From Thermoanaerobaculia bacterium (GTDB taxonomy: Bacteria > Acidobacteriota > Thermoanaerobaculia > UBA5066), in NCBI GenBank assembly GCA_022071945.1, contig JAJVIN010000023.1, positions 1 to 64,000 on the forward strand: 64,000 bases of DNA, written 5' to 3'. Shown piece by piece: positions 26,257 through 33,324 of the stretch (positions within the stretch are counted from its first letter, which is position 1; every line of letters starts with the position of its first letter). The notes beneath the pieces are model-generated. The model was not told the DNA's origin and searched no databases. It worked only from the letters and a program-made list of their open reading frames with translations. A program made the position numbers and the translations under genes.

Positions 26257-26463
26257 TCCGTTCCGTGAACTCCCAGTTCGATCGGTCGACGGATTAGAGC
26301 AGATTCTCACGGGTGTGTGCACGCGACGCAGAGGCTGCACGGCGGCGAACGCGGAAGATCCGTGCAGCTACCGGCAATGCAGCTCGATTCGCGCACGGGT
26401 GCCGCCGCATGGCGTCGCGTCGTGCGAACCCCTAGACTTGGAACCAGACGGAACACCACCGCT

Positions 26464-26921
26464 ATGCCTGCCTCCACGAACGAACGAATCAGCAAGTTCC
26501 TGAGCCTCGTCCTGCGCTCTTGCGCGAGGTCGTCGAGCTGAATGACAAGCAGCGGTTTCGGTTCTCGGAGGACGGTCACTCGATCCGTGCCAATCAGGGT
26601 CACTCTGTTCACGTCGATTTGAAGCTCAATCCGAAGGTGCCGCCCGCTGTGCTCTTCCATGGCACGGCGGACAGGTTCCTGCCGTCAATTCGGGAGCGAG
26701 GGCTCATCTCGGGTACCCGGCAATACGTCCACCTTTCGAAGGATCGAGAAACAGCGATGATCGTCGGGAAGCGGCATGGAAGACCAGCAGTTCTCGACGT
26801 GCGATCTGGAGCCATGCACGACGCGGGATTCGTCTTCTTCCTCTCGGACAACGGGGTGTGGCTGACCGACTCTGTCCCGGTGGCGTTTCTCACCTTCCCA
26901 TCCGGCGAAGAACCCGGCTGA
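26464..26921 (+). pseudogene. kptA: kptA (RNA 2'-phosphotransferase) with internal N-terminal deletion
   Basis: An ATG opens ERISKFLSLVLR, the canonical start of KptA/Tpt1, but the frame then runs into a stop at about 26541. The rest of the protein resumes in another frame as LLREVVELNDKQRFRFSEDG, then SIRANQGHS, LFHGTADRFLPSIRERGL and YVHLSKDRETA, all conserved in the family. About 35 residues of the N-terminal winged-helix part are missing at a junction where GCGCTCTTGCGCGAG joins the halves. A TTG at 26520 could start a truncated 133-residue protein that keeps the NAD-binding region. KptA removes a 2'-phosphate from RNA using NAD. Confidence 0.75.
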
Positions 26922-27005
26922 ATTCCAACGCTCGCGCGTCGATCAATTCGTGCTTGCTCTCCCGTTTCTCAAGGGAGCTTTCTTGGTCAAACTGAAGGGA
27001 TCCCT

Positions 27006-27491
27006 CTATGGGTTTCGCCCCTCCAGCCACGACAGGTAGAACTCCGCGACCTTGAGGACGTCGCCCGCATTCCCGACTGCGGCGTGTGACGCTGCCGCAG
27101 CCTTCAGCGCGACGCAGGCGAGCATCGAGGATCGGTCCGATGCGGCCTTCACCGGAATTGGCGAACTCGACGGTATGCCGCCACCGCGAGCGGCGCCGTC
27201 CTCGCGATCCAATGGCGCAGCCGCTGCAATCTCGTACTGCTGGAACGCGCGGCCATCTCGGCTTAGGCGCTGGCTCGTGCGGACGGTGAGCTGGGACCCT
27301 CGTCCGAGACGCAGCTTGTCGAGTTCCGCGAACAGAGATCGCGGCGGCAGGAACGTGTGCTCGCTGCCGTCGGGCGTCCGCACGCGATACGCGCGGTACG
27401 GGCCGAAGCGCGTCGAGCCTTCTCGCGGCCGGTCGAAGAGAAGCGTGAGCGGCGTCGTCGTACCGGGCTGGAGGAAATCATTCGAGGCCAT
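27006..27491 (-). CDS. hypothetical protein of the SSB cluster, possible OB-fold
   Basis: 161 residues from ATG MASNDFLQPG. The N-terminal half (LTLLFDRPREGSTRFGPYRAY to SQLTVRTSQRL) alternates strands in a pattern compatible with an OB-like barrel. The Ala-rich C-terminal part (ACVALKAAAASHAAVGNAGD) is helical. It is the last gene of a minus-strand group of SSB-like genes, suggesting a role in single-strand DNA metabolism of the element, but the assignment is weak. Confidence 0.45.
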   Translation of the reverse strand: MASNDFLQPGTTTPLTLLFDRPREGSTRFGPYRAYRVRTPDGSEHTFLPPRSLFAELDKLRLGRGSQLTVRTSQRLSRDGRAFQQYEIAAAAPLDREDGAARGGGIPSSSPIPVKAASDRSSMLACVALKAAAASHAAVGNAGDVLKVAEFYLSWLEGRNP

Positions 27492-27798
27492 GGGTGTGTG
27501 GGGGAATGGAACGGGGAGAAAGACCGCTGAGAGAGGAGACCGCCGAGGGAAGGAGCCCCGGGCTCGCATGTGACGCCGCGCCTGTGGATGTCTGCCGTCC
27601 TATGGAAAACGGCTGGAACGCTCGCGGCGCACCGAGGCCGGTTCCCGCCGTTTCCCACAGGACTTGGAAATCCCTGCGCCGTGCCTCGTGTGCGCTCTCG
27701 ACACATGACGGGATTCCCACAGAAATCCACAGTCCTACGACCGCGAGAATTTTCTATTTATTCTTTCAGGAGACCCGGGATTCCGGAGAGACCGCCGA
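27492..27798. other. non-coding stretch with DnaA-box-like words and an AT-rich block
   Basis: No gene. Contains TGTGGAT (27583), TTTCCCACA (27651), ATTCCCACA (27713) and AAATCCACA (27723), each within one or two bases of a relaxed DnaA box. An AT-rich run (27745-27768, AATTTTCTATTTATTCTTTC) follows. In an element carrying several SSB-like genes this could be a replication origin, although the boxes are imperfect. Confidence 0.3.
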
Positions 27799-28674
27799 TC
27801 AGATGTGGCAGTCGACGATGGCGAGGCGCGTGCCATCACTCCAGCTGTCCCAGAGGCGGCGGAACTCGCGCGCCCACACGTCCGTTGCCTTCTCGTCGGC
27901 AGCGAAGCCGAACCAGCCCATGGAGCCCTTCTCGTGCCACACCCCGTCGTGGAGGACGGCGAACGGGCAGAGCGCGCGGTCACGCTCCCGTCGGACGTAC
28001 GCCGCCTCGCTGCCCGGGAAGTCCTCGGGCTTCGTCCAGATGCCAAGGGCTGAGCGCCGCGCGTTGAACGCCGCCACGCGCGGCTGCTCGTTGTAGTGGC
28101 TCCGCGCGTCCTCGGTGCTGATCTCCCCCGCGTCGATGCGTTGGGCGAAGTGCCTCCACGGCACGTGCTCTGGCGTCCCGGCGATGGCGGTCGCGTACGC
28201 GGCCCACGTCCGGCGCGCCTCGGCCTCGGATGCCGCTTCCATCGCGGCGATGTCCACGTCGCCCTTCAGGATCTCGTCGACGCCAGTGGGTTCGGGGGCC
28301 GCATCTCCGTGCCGGCGCACGAAGGCATCAGGTGTACCCGTGCCGCCGAGGACGCCGCCCTTGCCCGGCTTCGGCGTGAAGAACCCGCGGAACCGCCCGC
28401 CCACCTCCCACCAGTCCCACTTGGCGTCTGGGTTCGAGGTGGAGAGTCCGTAGACGCCGCGGCGATCGACGCCGCCCTCCCGTCCGTTCCAGTCCTCCAT
28501 GTGCGCGACGATCGCTCGGCGATCGTTCGGGTCGAGCCGGTAGTGCGCCGCGATGTCGGCAAGCTCAGTGGTATTGAGGTAGACCTTGCTGGGCTCGGTC
28601 TCGAGGGCTTCATCGAAGGGCGCGAGCTGCGCTTCAATGTTCGGTCCAGTGACGAGGCAGGCGAAGTGCGACAT
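27799..28674 (-). CDS. phage-type conserved protein of unknown function
   Basis: 291 residues. The opening MSHFACLVTGPNIEAQLAPF, the RAIVAHMEDWNGREGGVD segment and the PDAKWDWWEVGGRFRGFF core are hallmarks of a protein family frequently encoded by actinobacterial and other tailed phages and never functionally assigned. A second aromatic block (CPFAVLHDGVWHEKGSMGWF) near the C-terminus may repeat the fold. It sits 75 bp after the SSB gene in the same direction. Its presence points to phage ancestry for this part of the element. Confidence 0.65.
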   Translation of the reverse strand: MSHFACLVTGPNIEAQLAPFDEALETEPSKVYLNTTELADIAAHYRLDPNDRRAIVAHMEDWNGREGGVDRRGVYGLSTSNPDAKWDWWEVGGRFRGFFTPKPGKGGVLGGTGTPDAFVRRHGDAAPEPTGVDEILKGDVDIAAMEAASEAEARRTWAAYATAIAGTPEHVPWRHFAQRIDAGEISTEDARSHYNEQPRVAAFNARRSALGIWTKPEDFPGSEAAYVRRERDRALCPFAVLHDGVWHEKGSMGWFGFAADEKATDVWAREFRRLWDSWSDGTRLAIVDCHI

Positions 28675-28749
28675 AGAGGTTTCAGGGTGAAGGGATGGGG
28701 AATCGGGATTGGCCCGATCCGGCTGGAGGGAGCCCGCATCGACCCCGCG

Positions 28750-29136
28750 CTAATCGGCGGCGGGCGTCGTACCTGGAGACTCGCGGTTGACCACGCTCAC
28801 GCCGTCCTTCTTCTTCCACGTGAGCATGTTGATCTCGTCGGCGCGGATCTCCGTGGTGTAGCGGCGCTCGCCGTTCTTCTCGTACGCGCGGTTCAGGAGT
28901 TCGCCCTCGACGTAGATGCCGGTGCCGCGCACGAGGTGCTTGGCGCAGACCTCGCCGAGCGTTCCCCACGCGACGACGCGGTGGTAGTCGGTGACTTCCT
29001 TCCGGACACCGTCACTCGTGTGCTCGCGGTGCGTTGCCACGGGGAACGTGACGCGGACCTGTCCGCTCTTGGTGTCGATGGCCTCCGGGTCGGCGGCGAG
29101 GTGACCGACGAGGATGATCTTGTTGACGCTGCGCAT
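28750..29136 (-). CDS. ssb: single-stranded DNA-binding protein
   Basis: 128 residues with a full OB-fold SSB domain: VNKIILVGHLAADPEAIDTK, FPVATHREHTSDGVRKEVTD, YHRVVAWGTLGEVCAKHLVR, then GTGIYVEGELLNRAYEKNGE. The acidic C-terminal tail of chromosomal SSBs (DDDIPF) is absent; the chain ends ESPGTTPAAD. It is therefore likely an element-encoded SSB used during element replication or transfer, and may not recruit host partners through the usual tip. A two-hairpin motif ends 43 bases before its start. Confidence 0.9.
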   Translation of the reverse strand: MRSVNKIILVGHLAADPEAIDTKSGQVRVTFPVATHREHTSDGVRKEVTDYHRVVAWGTLGEVCAKHLVRGTGIYVEGELLNRAYEKNGERRYTTEIRADEINMLTWKKKDGVSVVNRESPGTTPAAD

Positions 29137-29178
29137 AGGGGTGAATGGGGGAAGGGGATTGGGAACGGGATGTCGGGC

Positions 29179-29242
29179 TCCTCGGGCGAAGACCTAAGGA
29201 TTCCACCCTCCGTCACGGCCGGCTGTTTCGGACCGGTGACGG
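29179..29242 (-). promoter_or_regulatory. two-hairpin leader motif, copy A
   Basis: Read on the minus strand: a stem CCGTCAC/GTGACGG enclosing CGAAACAGCCGG, then a weaker hairpin CCTTAGGTCTTCGCCCGAGG, 43 bases before the ssb start. The first stem overlaps the 3' end of the upstream OB-fold gene. Its arms differ from copies B and C, yet pairing is kept. Confidence 0.55.
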
Positions 29243-29590
29243 GCGCGCGTGGGAGCCGGAGCCACCGAGCCGGAATGCGAGCGCCACCGCCCGGGCGTGG
29301 AACTCGGTGACGAGTCGGCGTTTGCCGCGCGGATCCTCCACCCGGTGGTGGATCGTTCCCTCGACGACGACGATCCGGCCGGGGTGGAGGAGGCGAAGGC
29401 AGGTCGCGGCGTGGTCACCGCGGACGACTACGAGGTTCTCGCGGGAGGGTTTCCGCGATTGCGGCTCCACCGCGAGGCGGCTCCACGGACGGAGGCGGAA
29501 CTCGACGTGCGGCGATCCGCGCCGCTGGACGACGACGGGGGCTGTCGCGATCCGGCCAACGAGCGTGAAGATCGGGTGAGCAGTACGCAT
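29213..29590 (-). CDS. SSB-like OB-fold protein
   Basis: 125 residues. FTLVGRIATAPVVVQRRGSP, HVEFRLRPWSRLAVEPQSRK, LVVVRGDHAATCLRLLHPGR and IVVVEGTIHHRVEDPRGKRR follow the strand order of an SSB OB-fold, with RIVVVEGTI matching the (Y)VEG motif. Similarity to the neighbouring SSB is low and the aromatic DNA-stacking positions are mostly replaced, so it may be a diverged paralogue with altered binding. It is encoded between the DNA methylase and ssb genes in the same direction, preceded by motif copy B. Confidence 0.65.
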   Translation of the reverse strand: MRTAHPIFTLVGRIATAPVVVQRRGSPHVEFRLRPWSRLAVEPQSRKPSRENLVVVRGDHAATCLRLLHPGRIVVVEGTIHHRVEDPRGKRRLVTEFHARAVALAFRLGGSGSHARPSPVRNSRP

Positions 29591-29619
29591 GGGAGTTGGT
29601 GGGGAAGGAATTGGGAACG

Positions 29620-29684
29620 CTCGGGCGAAAGCCCGAGGACATGAACCTCCCGTCCACGGCCGACTGTTTCGGGCATGGACGGGA
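29620..29684 (-). promoter_or_regulatory. two-hairpin leader motif, copy B
   Basis: On the minus strand: 9-bp stem TCCCGTCCA/TGGACGGGA enclosing CGAAACAGTCGG, then a perfect hairpin CTCGGGC-TTTC-GCCCGAG. It lies between the methylase stop and the start of the SSB-like gene. This is the clearest copy, with both stems fully paired. Confidence 0.65.
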
Positions 29685-29692
29685 GGGGACAG

Positions 29693-30361
29693 TTACGCGG
29701 CGACGGGAATCGGCGCACGCGGTCCGAGCAGCCGCGTGACGGCGGTCTCGTAGTGCAGGGGGCTCAGCTCGACGCCGATCACCTGGCGCTTGAGCGAGCG
29801 CGCCGCGACGAGCGTGGAGCCCGATCCCATGAACGGGTCGAGCACGATCTCGCCCGGGCGCGAGTACGCCTCGATCACCGGCGCGAGCGCCGAGACCGGC
29901 TTCTGCGTCGGGTGGAGGGTGTTGCCCGTGTACTCCCACGGGAGAGTGTCCGGGATGATCTGGTTTGGCGTGGACGCCTGACCGCGCGCGAGCAGGTAGG
30001 CGACCTCGTGCTTGCACTCGGCGAGACGGCGCGACGACGCGTAGCGCTTCAACCAGACGAAGTGCCCGACCGGGAACAGTCCCGCGGCGCGCCACGCCGC
30101 GAGGAAGCGGTCGGCCTGGCTCCAGCCATAGAACGACACGCAGAAGCGCCCGGGTTTCAGCACGCGGCCGACCTCGGCGAACGCCGGGAAGAGCCAGCGG
30201 TCGTTGTCGTCGTTCAGCACGCCCTGCCCGTCGCGCGAGCGGTAGCGGATCAGGTACGGAGGGTCCGTCACGACGAGGTCGACCGACGCGTCCGGCAATC
30301 GCCGGAGCACGCGCGTGCAGTCGCCGCGGTACACGCGGTTAGCGAAGGGAGACGGCGTCAT
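29693..30361 (-). CDS. DNA methyltransferase, beta-group (DPPY)
   Basis: 222 residues. Motif IV VVTDPPYLIRY (residues 31-41) precedes motif I IVLDPFMGSGSTLVAA (172-187), the order of beta-class N6-adenine/N4-cytosine methylases. TLHPTQKPVSALAPVIE is also typical. No restriction gene is adjacent, so it is an orphan methylase, as in many phages and conjugative elements, probably protecting element DNA from host restriction. Its ATG overlaps the upstream OB-fold gene by 4 bp (ATGA). Confidence 0.85.
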   Translation of the reverse strand: MTPSPFANRVYRGDCTRVLRRLPDASVDLVVTDPPYLIRYRSRDGQGVLNDDNDRWLFPAFAEVGRVLKPGRFCVSFYGWSQADRFLAAWRAAGLFPVGHFVWLKRYASSRRLAECKHEVAYLLARGQASTPNQIIPDTLPWEYTGNTLHPTQKPVSALAPVIEAYSRPGEIVLDPFMGSGSTLVAARSLKRQVIGVELSPLHYETAVTRLLGPRAPIPVAA

Positions 30362-30726
30362 ACGACGGGAGCCGTCACGGGCGCGTCGATGAGCGAGGCG
30401 AGCCGGTCGAGTTCCTCCACGGAGGGCGCGATGGCGCGCATGTCGGATCCGTCCGGCACCATTCGGGCGACGCGCATCGCCTGGACGTAGACCTCGCCGG
30501 TCGCCGGATCGAGCGCGAGCCGTCCCTCGGCGCGTAGGATGTTGCCGCGTCGCAGGCAGGCGATCCCAGCCGCCTCGAGACCGAGGCCGGTCACGGTGAT
30601 CTCGGTGCGAGGGAACTCGCAGATTCGGACGGGAACCGAGGCGAACACGGGTCCCTCCCGGCTGAGGCGAATAATCGGCGCTCCGATCGCGCCCTGGACA
30701 ACGACCTCGTTGCGTTCGTGCTGCAT
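30358..30726 (-). CDS. OB-fold SSB-like protein, first gene of the SSB cluster
   Basis: 122 residues from ATG MQHERNEVVVQG. The pattern NEVVVQGAIGAPIIRLSREG, VFASVPVRICEFPRTEITVT, GNILRAEGRLALDPATGEVY and VQAMRVARMVPDG fits an SSB-type OB barrel, followed by a short helical tail. It heads the minus-strand cluster and overlaps the methylase gene by 4 bp. The chosen start is preceded by motif copy C; the longer frame has no support. Confidence 0.6.
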   Translation of the reverse strand: MQHERNEVVVQGAIGAPIIRLSREGPVFASVPVRICEFPRTEITVTGLGLEAAGIACLRRGNILRAEGRLALDPATGEVYVQAMRVARMVPDGSDMRAIAPSVEELDRLASLIDAPVTAPVV

Positions 30727-31151
30727 GGTGGTGTGAGGGGTAGGAAACTCCGGACCCTCGGGCGAAGCCCGAGGAAATCCACCCCTCCACGGCGGTCTGT
30801 TTGACGCGGTGTCTGGACGCCGGGGTACCCGCTGAAGATGATGTCGTGCAGCAGCCTCCACACTCCAAGAAGACCTCGTAAGGCGGGGAGTGAACGGGCC
30901 TCCTGTTCAACCCTGATCTCGGCAGGTCGTTCAGGTCCCTATCTAACTGTGAATGCTGGGGTTTTCTCTGTTCCAGGAGGGACTGAAATGGGGGTCCTGA
31001 TCCCGGTCTTGAGTCCTGAAGTCAGGAATCAGCCCTGTCAGCTCTCTCAGGTCCTTCCGAGTTCAGGCCCCTGTCCGAGAAGCTCACGCGCAAGTGATAC
31101 GTGGTCGGCCCTCTCGAAATCGCTGCGCGCGCTGCGACATCACGTGCCCCC
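30727..31151. other. intergenic region upstream of the SSB cluster
   Basis: No gene. It holds motif copy C and then a lower-GC stretch (30900-31090) with several related words (GTCCTGATC, GAGTCCTGA, GTCAGGAATCAG, TCAGGTCC) in both orientations, which could be a binding-site cluster for an unidentified regulator. The promoter of the SSB cluster should lie here. Confidence 0.4.
30756..30811 (-). promoter_or_regulatory. two-hairpin leader motif, copy C
   Basis: On the minus strand: stem CACCGCG/CGCCGTG (one mismatch) enclosing TCAAACAGAC, then a perfect 8-bp hairpin CCTCGGGC-TTC-GCCCGAGG, 29 bases before the start of the first OB-fold gene. Same order and spacing as copies A and B, although no gene of the cluster lies upstream. 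Confidence 0.6.
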
Positions 31152-31697
31152 TCACTCTCGCCCCGCGTCCCTCCGAGCGCCGTGGATCATTTCAGACGCA
31201 GATTCTCCTGGTGAAATTTGCTCCCGGAGTTTTCGTGCCTCTTCGACGAGCGGCGGGACATCGTGCAGCTCACCCCATTCGGCAAAGGTCCTGCGCTCCC
31301 CGGTGAGTCGCTCCATCACAGCCTCGTAGTGCGCCGCCTTCACCGGGTCACTCGCGACCCGCTCTCGGAGCGAGGGCAGCCCCGTCGGCGGCTGCTTCCG
31401 CTGCTCCTCGGCGAACTTCCGGCTGAACTCGAGCCCGTCCGCCAGGTACGCCGTCACGAAGTCTCGGTGCCGGTGGTAGAAGAGGATCGTGGCGTAGACC
31501 TCTTCGAGCGTGAGCGTCTCCCAGTACCTGGCGATTTCCTCGGGGGTCCAGGCGCGGTAGATGTAGTCGTAGAGCACGGTCTCGATTCCGATGCGGTGCC
31601 CCTTAATGCGGATGTCGTCGGGACGCTGGACGTCGAAGTAGTCTCCCAGGTCTCCGAATATCGGAACTACCAAGTCTGGGTTTGGATCGAAGTTCAC
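31152..31697 (-). CDS. DUF433-domain protein
   Basis: 181 residues. FDVQRPDDIRIKGHRIGIET, WTPEEIARYWETLTLEEVYA and TILFYHRHRDFVTAYL follow the DUF433 winged-helix pattern (IxGxRI, PEEIA, LTxEQVYAAL), a domain of antitoxin-like DNA-binding proteins. The extra ~90-residue C-terminal part is charged and helical (WGELHDVPPLVEEARKLREQ). Stand-alone DUF433 proteins are usually about 75 residues and pair with a PIN toxin; here no partner is directly adjacent, although a PIN gene lies about 1.1 kb away. A regulatory role is likely. Confidence 0.65.
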   Translation of the reverse strand: MNFDPNPDLVVPIFGDLGDYFDVQRPDDIRIKGHRIGIETVLYDYIYRAWTPEEIARYWETLTLEEVYATILFYHRHRDFVTAYLADGLEFSRKFAEEQRKQPPTGLPSLRERVASDPVKAAHYEAVMERLTGERRTFAEWGELHDVPPLVEEARKLREQISPGESASEMIHGARRDAGRE

Positions 31698-31760
31698 GGG
31701 TCACCCCTCGTACCATTTTACGCTGCGGCGGGTGCTAGCATCTGCTGGCAGGAGCAGAGC

Positions 31761-31949
31761 ATGGACGCACCAGACTGGACGGAAGAGACGTGCCCCGAGT
31801 GTGACGGTGGCCTCTGTAACGACTGGGAGGCGCACGGGAAGCTCCGCGTGATCGTCGCAAGTCACCTCCTGATCGTGCATCGAAGGCTCCTCGAACTGCA
31901 GCGAGAGACGCACAGGCTCACCCTGTTTCCTGATGGGCCGATACAGTAA
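31761..31949 (+). CDS. small CxxC protein, hypothetical
   Basis: 62 residues, ATG preceded by AGGAG at suitable distance. MDAPDWTEETCPECDGGLCN gives a CPEC plus Cys pattern that could coordinate zinc, followed by a helix (LRVIVASHLLIVHRRLLELQ). It is the only rightward gene among leftward neighbours. Composition is protein-like, but no family is recognised. Confidence 0.45.
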   Translation: MDAPDWTEETCPECDGGLCNDWEAHGKLRVIVASHLLIVHRRLLELQRETHRLTLFPDGPIQ

Positions 31950-32099
31950 GTGCTGAGCCACCCTGGGAGAGTCACAACATTCCACATCCAACCAGGCCTC
32001 ACCTCCCTCATTTCCTGGGAATCCGCAGTGGTCTCTGACCAGGAACGGTGGGGGCGGTTCCGAAGGGATCGTGACGGACAAGGCTATTGATAGCCGCGC

Positions 32100-32429
32100 T
32101 CAGCCGTCGTCGATCACCATGAACTTGATTCCGTAGACCCCATTCCGCAACTGGTCTTCCTCGCTGTATGTCCTCTGCAGTATCGGGAGGGAGGCTCGCA
32201 CCTCGGGGAAATCCCGCGCCAGGTGCTCGAACGTGAGGTAGTGGACCACCGCGGTGACGCGTCCTTGGATCAGTCGGCTCCGGTCTGTTGCATGGGAGAA
32301 GCGCACCCTTGCCCCGAGTCCCACGTCGGAGAGGCAACAGCAGATGCGCTGCCCCGCCAGCACGCGGTCGAACTCCTCGGAGTCGAGCGTCAAGTGGGAG
32401 ACCTGCTCCGCCTTGCAGACGTACATCAT
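32100..32429 (-). CDS. ASCH/DUF3850-like small protein
   Basis: 109 residues from ATG MMYVCKAEQV. VSHLTLDSEEFDRVLAGQRI, then RFSHATDRSRLIQGRVTAVV and FMVIDD resemble the compact beta-barrel of ASCH/DUF3850-like proteins, thought to bind RNA or nucleotides; some ASCH proteins hydrolyse modified cytidines. The match is by pattern only. It ends a leftward run headed by the XRE-ImmA gene, 103 bp after the DUF2188 gene. Confidence 0.45.
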   Translation of the reverse strand: MMYVCKAEQVSHLTLDSEEFDRVLAGQRICCCLSDVGLGARVRFSHATDRSRLIQGRVTAVVHYLTFEHLARDFPEVRASLPILQRTYSEEDQLRNGVYGIKFMVIDDG

Positions 32430-32532
32430 CGGTGCAGCCTCACGGGCGACCAAGCTCCGTGTCTCCCACGTGTGGGTTCTGTCTCCATCGTCACAAACAC
32501 CTTGCTCGTGGCGGACGTCGGCACATCGGAGA

Positions 32533-32775
32533 TCAGTGTTTCTTGTCCTTCGGAGGATTTGGATCGTTGCCGTAGCTGTCCGCGTCACGGATACGGTTTC
32601 GACGGTCATGAATGATGACCTGCGTTTCGAGACGCTGGGCAATCTGGCGTGCTCGTTCGATTGCCTCTATCTGCGTTGACTTGACGACGGTGTCGCGGCT
32701 ATTTCCGGCACCGAGAACGGCCCAGCCATCGGGTCGGCGTACGACGTGCTGATTCGGGATGGGGCGTTTTGGCAT
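32533..32775 (-). CDS. DUF2188-family protein
   Basis: 80 residues from MPKRPIPNQHVV. HVVRRPDGWAVLGAGNSRDT, TQIEAIERARQIAQRLETQV, then IIHDRRNRIRDADSYGNDP match the DUF2188 family closely, including the terminal DSYGxDPxPPKD signature. The family is a small beta-alpha fold of unknown function, common in phage and mobile-element neighbourhoods. It follows the PIN gene by 11 bp. Confidence 0.8.
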   Translation of the reverse strand: MPKRPIPNQHVVRRPDGWAVLGAGNSRDTVVKSTQIEAIERARQIAQRLETQVIIHDRRNRIRDADSYGNDPNPPKDKKH

Positions 32776-32786
32776 CTGGGATCCTT

Positions 32787-33320
32787 TCATAGCTGTTTGC
32801 CGCGAGGTCGGCGAGTGACGGCCTGGACGGTCTTGGTGAAGCGGTCGAGGATGTCGACTGTGATGTGCCGGGGGTTATCACGGCGGATTGCTGCGGCTGT
32901 GCTGAGAGCGGCTTCGGCGCTGAGTTCCTGCCGTGTGACCAGCTCGACCATCAGCTGCAGACCCCAGAGGATGGAGACCCCGCCACTCTCGCACTCGCGC
33001 CGCAGAGCCTTATCATTCGTCACGCAGGTAAACCCGCCGCGTTGCGCCATGAGCAGGCAGAGGTGATCCTCGAACGAGAGAGAGCCCCGCTGGCTCGCTG
33101 CAGTCATCAGGTCTGCAGCCTCCGGCTCGAGGAGCGTGAGCCCGAGGCGACGGCAGTCTGCTTCGGTCAGCTGCTCGACTTCCGCGAGGATCGGGACTGG
33201 AACGTGCAGCGGTCCGATGTGGTGGACGACGAGTGTGAGGACGGATCGATCTGCGAGGGCGTAGTCGATGAGGACGTTGGCGTCGATGATGAGCAGCTGC
33301 GCTGGCAGAGGAGGGTGCAT
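32787..33320 (-). CDS. PIN-domain ribonuclease (toxin-like)
   Basis: About 177 residues from MHPPLPAQLLIIDANVLIDY. The PIN acidic cluster is present: IDANVLIDY (Asp), PVPILAEVEQL (Glu), GSLSFEDHLCLLMAQ (Asp) and CVTNDKALRREC (Asp). It starts 4 bp after the XRE-ImmA/IrrE gene. XRE-Zn-peptidase genes paired with PIN genes are a predicted toxin-antitoxin arrangement in comparative surveys, with the XRE-peptidase as antitoxin and repressor. The C-terminal ~60 residues beyond the PIN core are helical and unassigned. Confidence 0.8.
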   Translation of the reverse strand: MHPPLPAQLLIIDANVLIDYALADRSVLTLVVHHIGPLHVPVPILAEVEQLTEADCRRLGLTLLEPEAADLMTAASQRGSLSFEDHLCLLMAQRGGFTCVTNDKALRRECESGGVSILWGLQLMVELVTRQELSAEAALSTAAAIRRDNPRHITVDILDRFTKTVQAVTRRPRGKQL

Positions 33321-33324
33321 CAGG

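Noticed and set aside
31701-32081. 126-codon minus-strand frame antisense to the small CxxC gene
   Set aside because: Lower protein-likeness than the plus-strand gene, which has a ribosome site and a CPEC motif.
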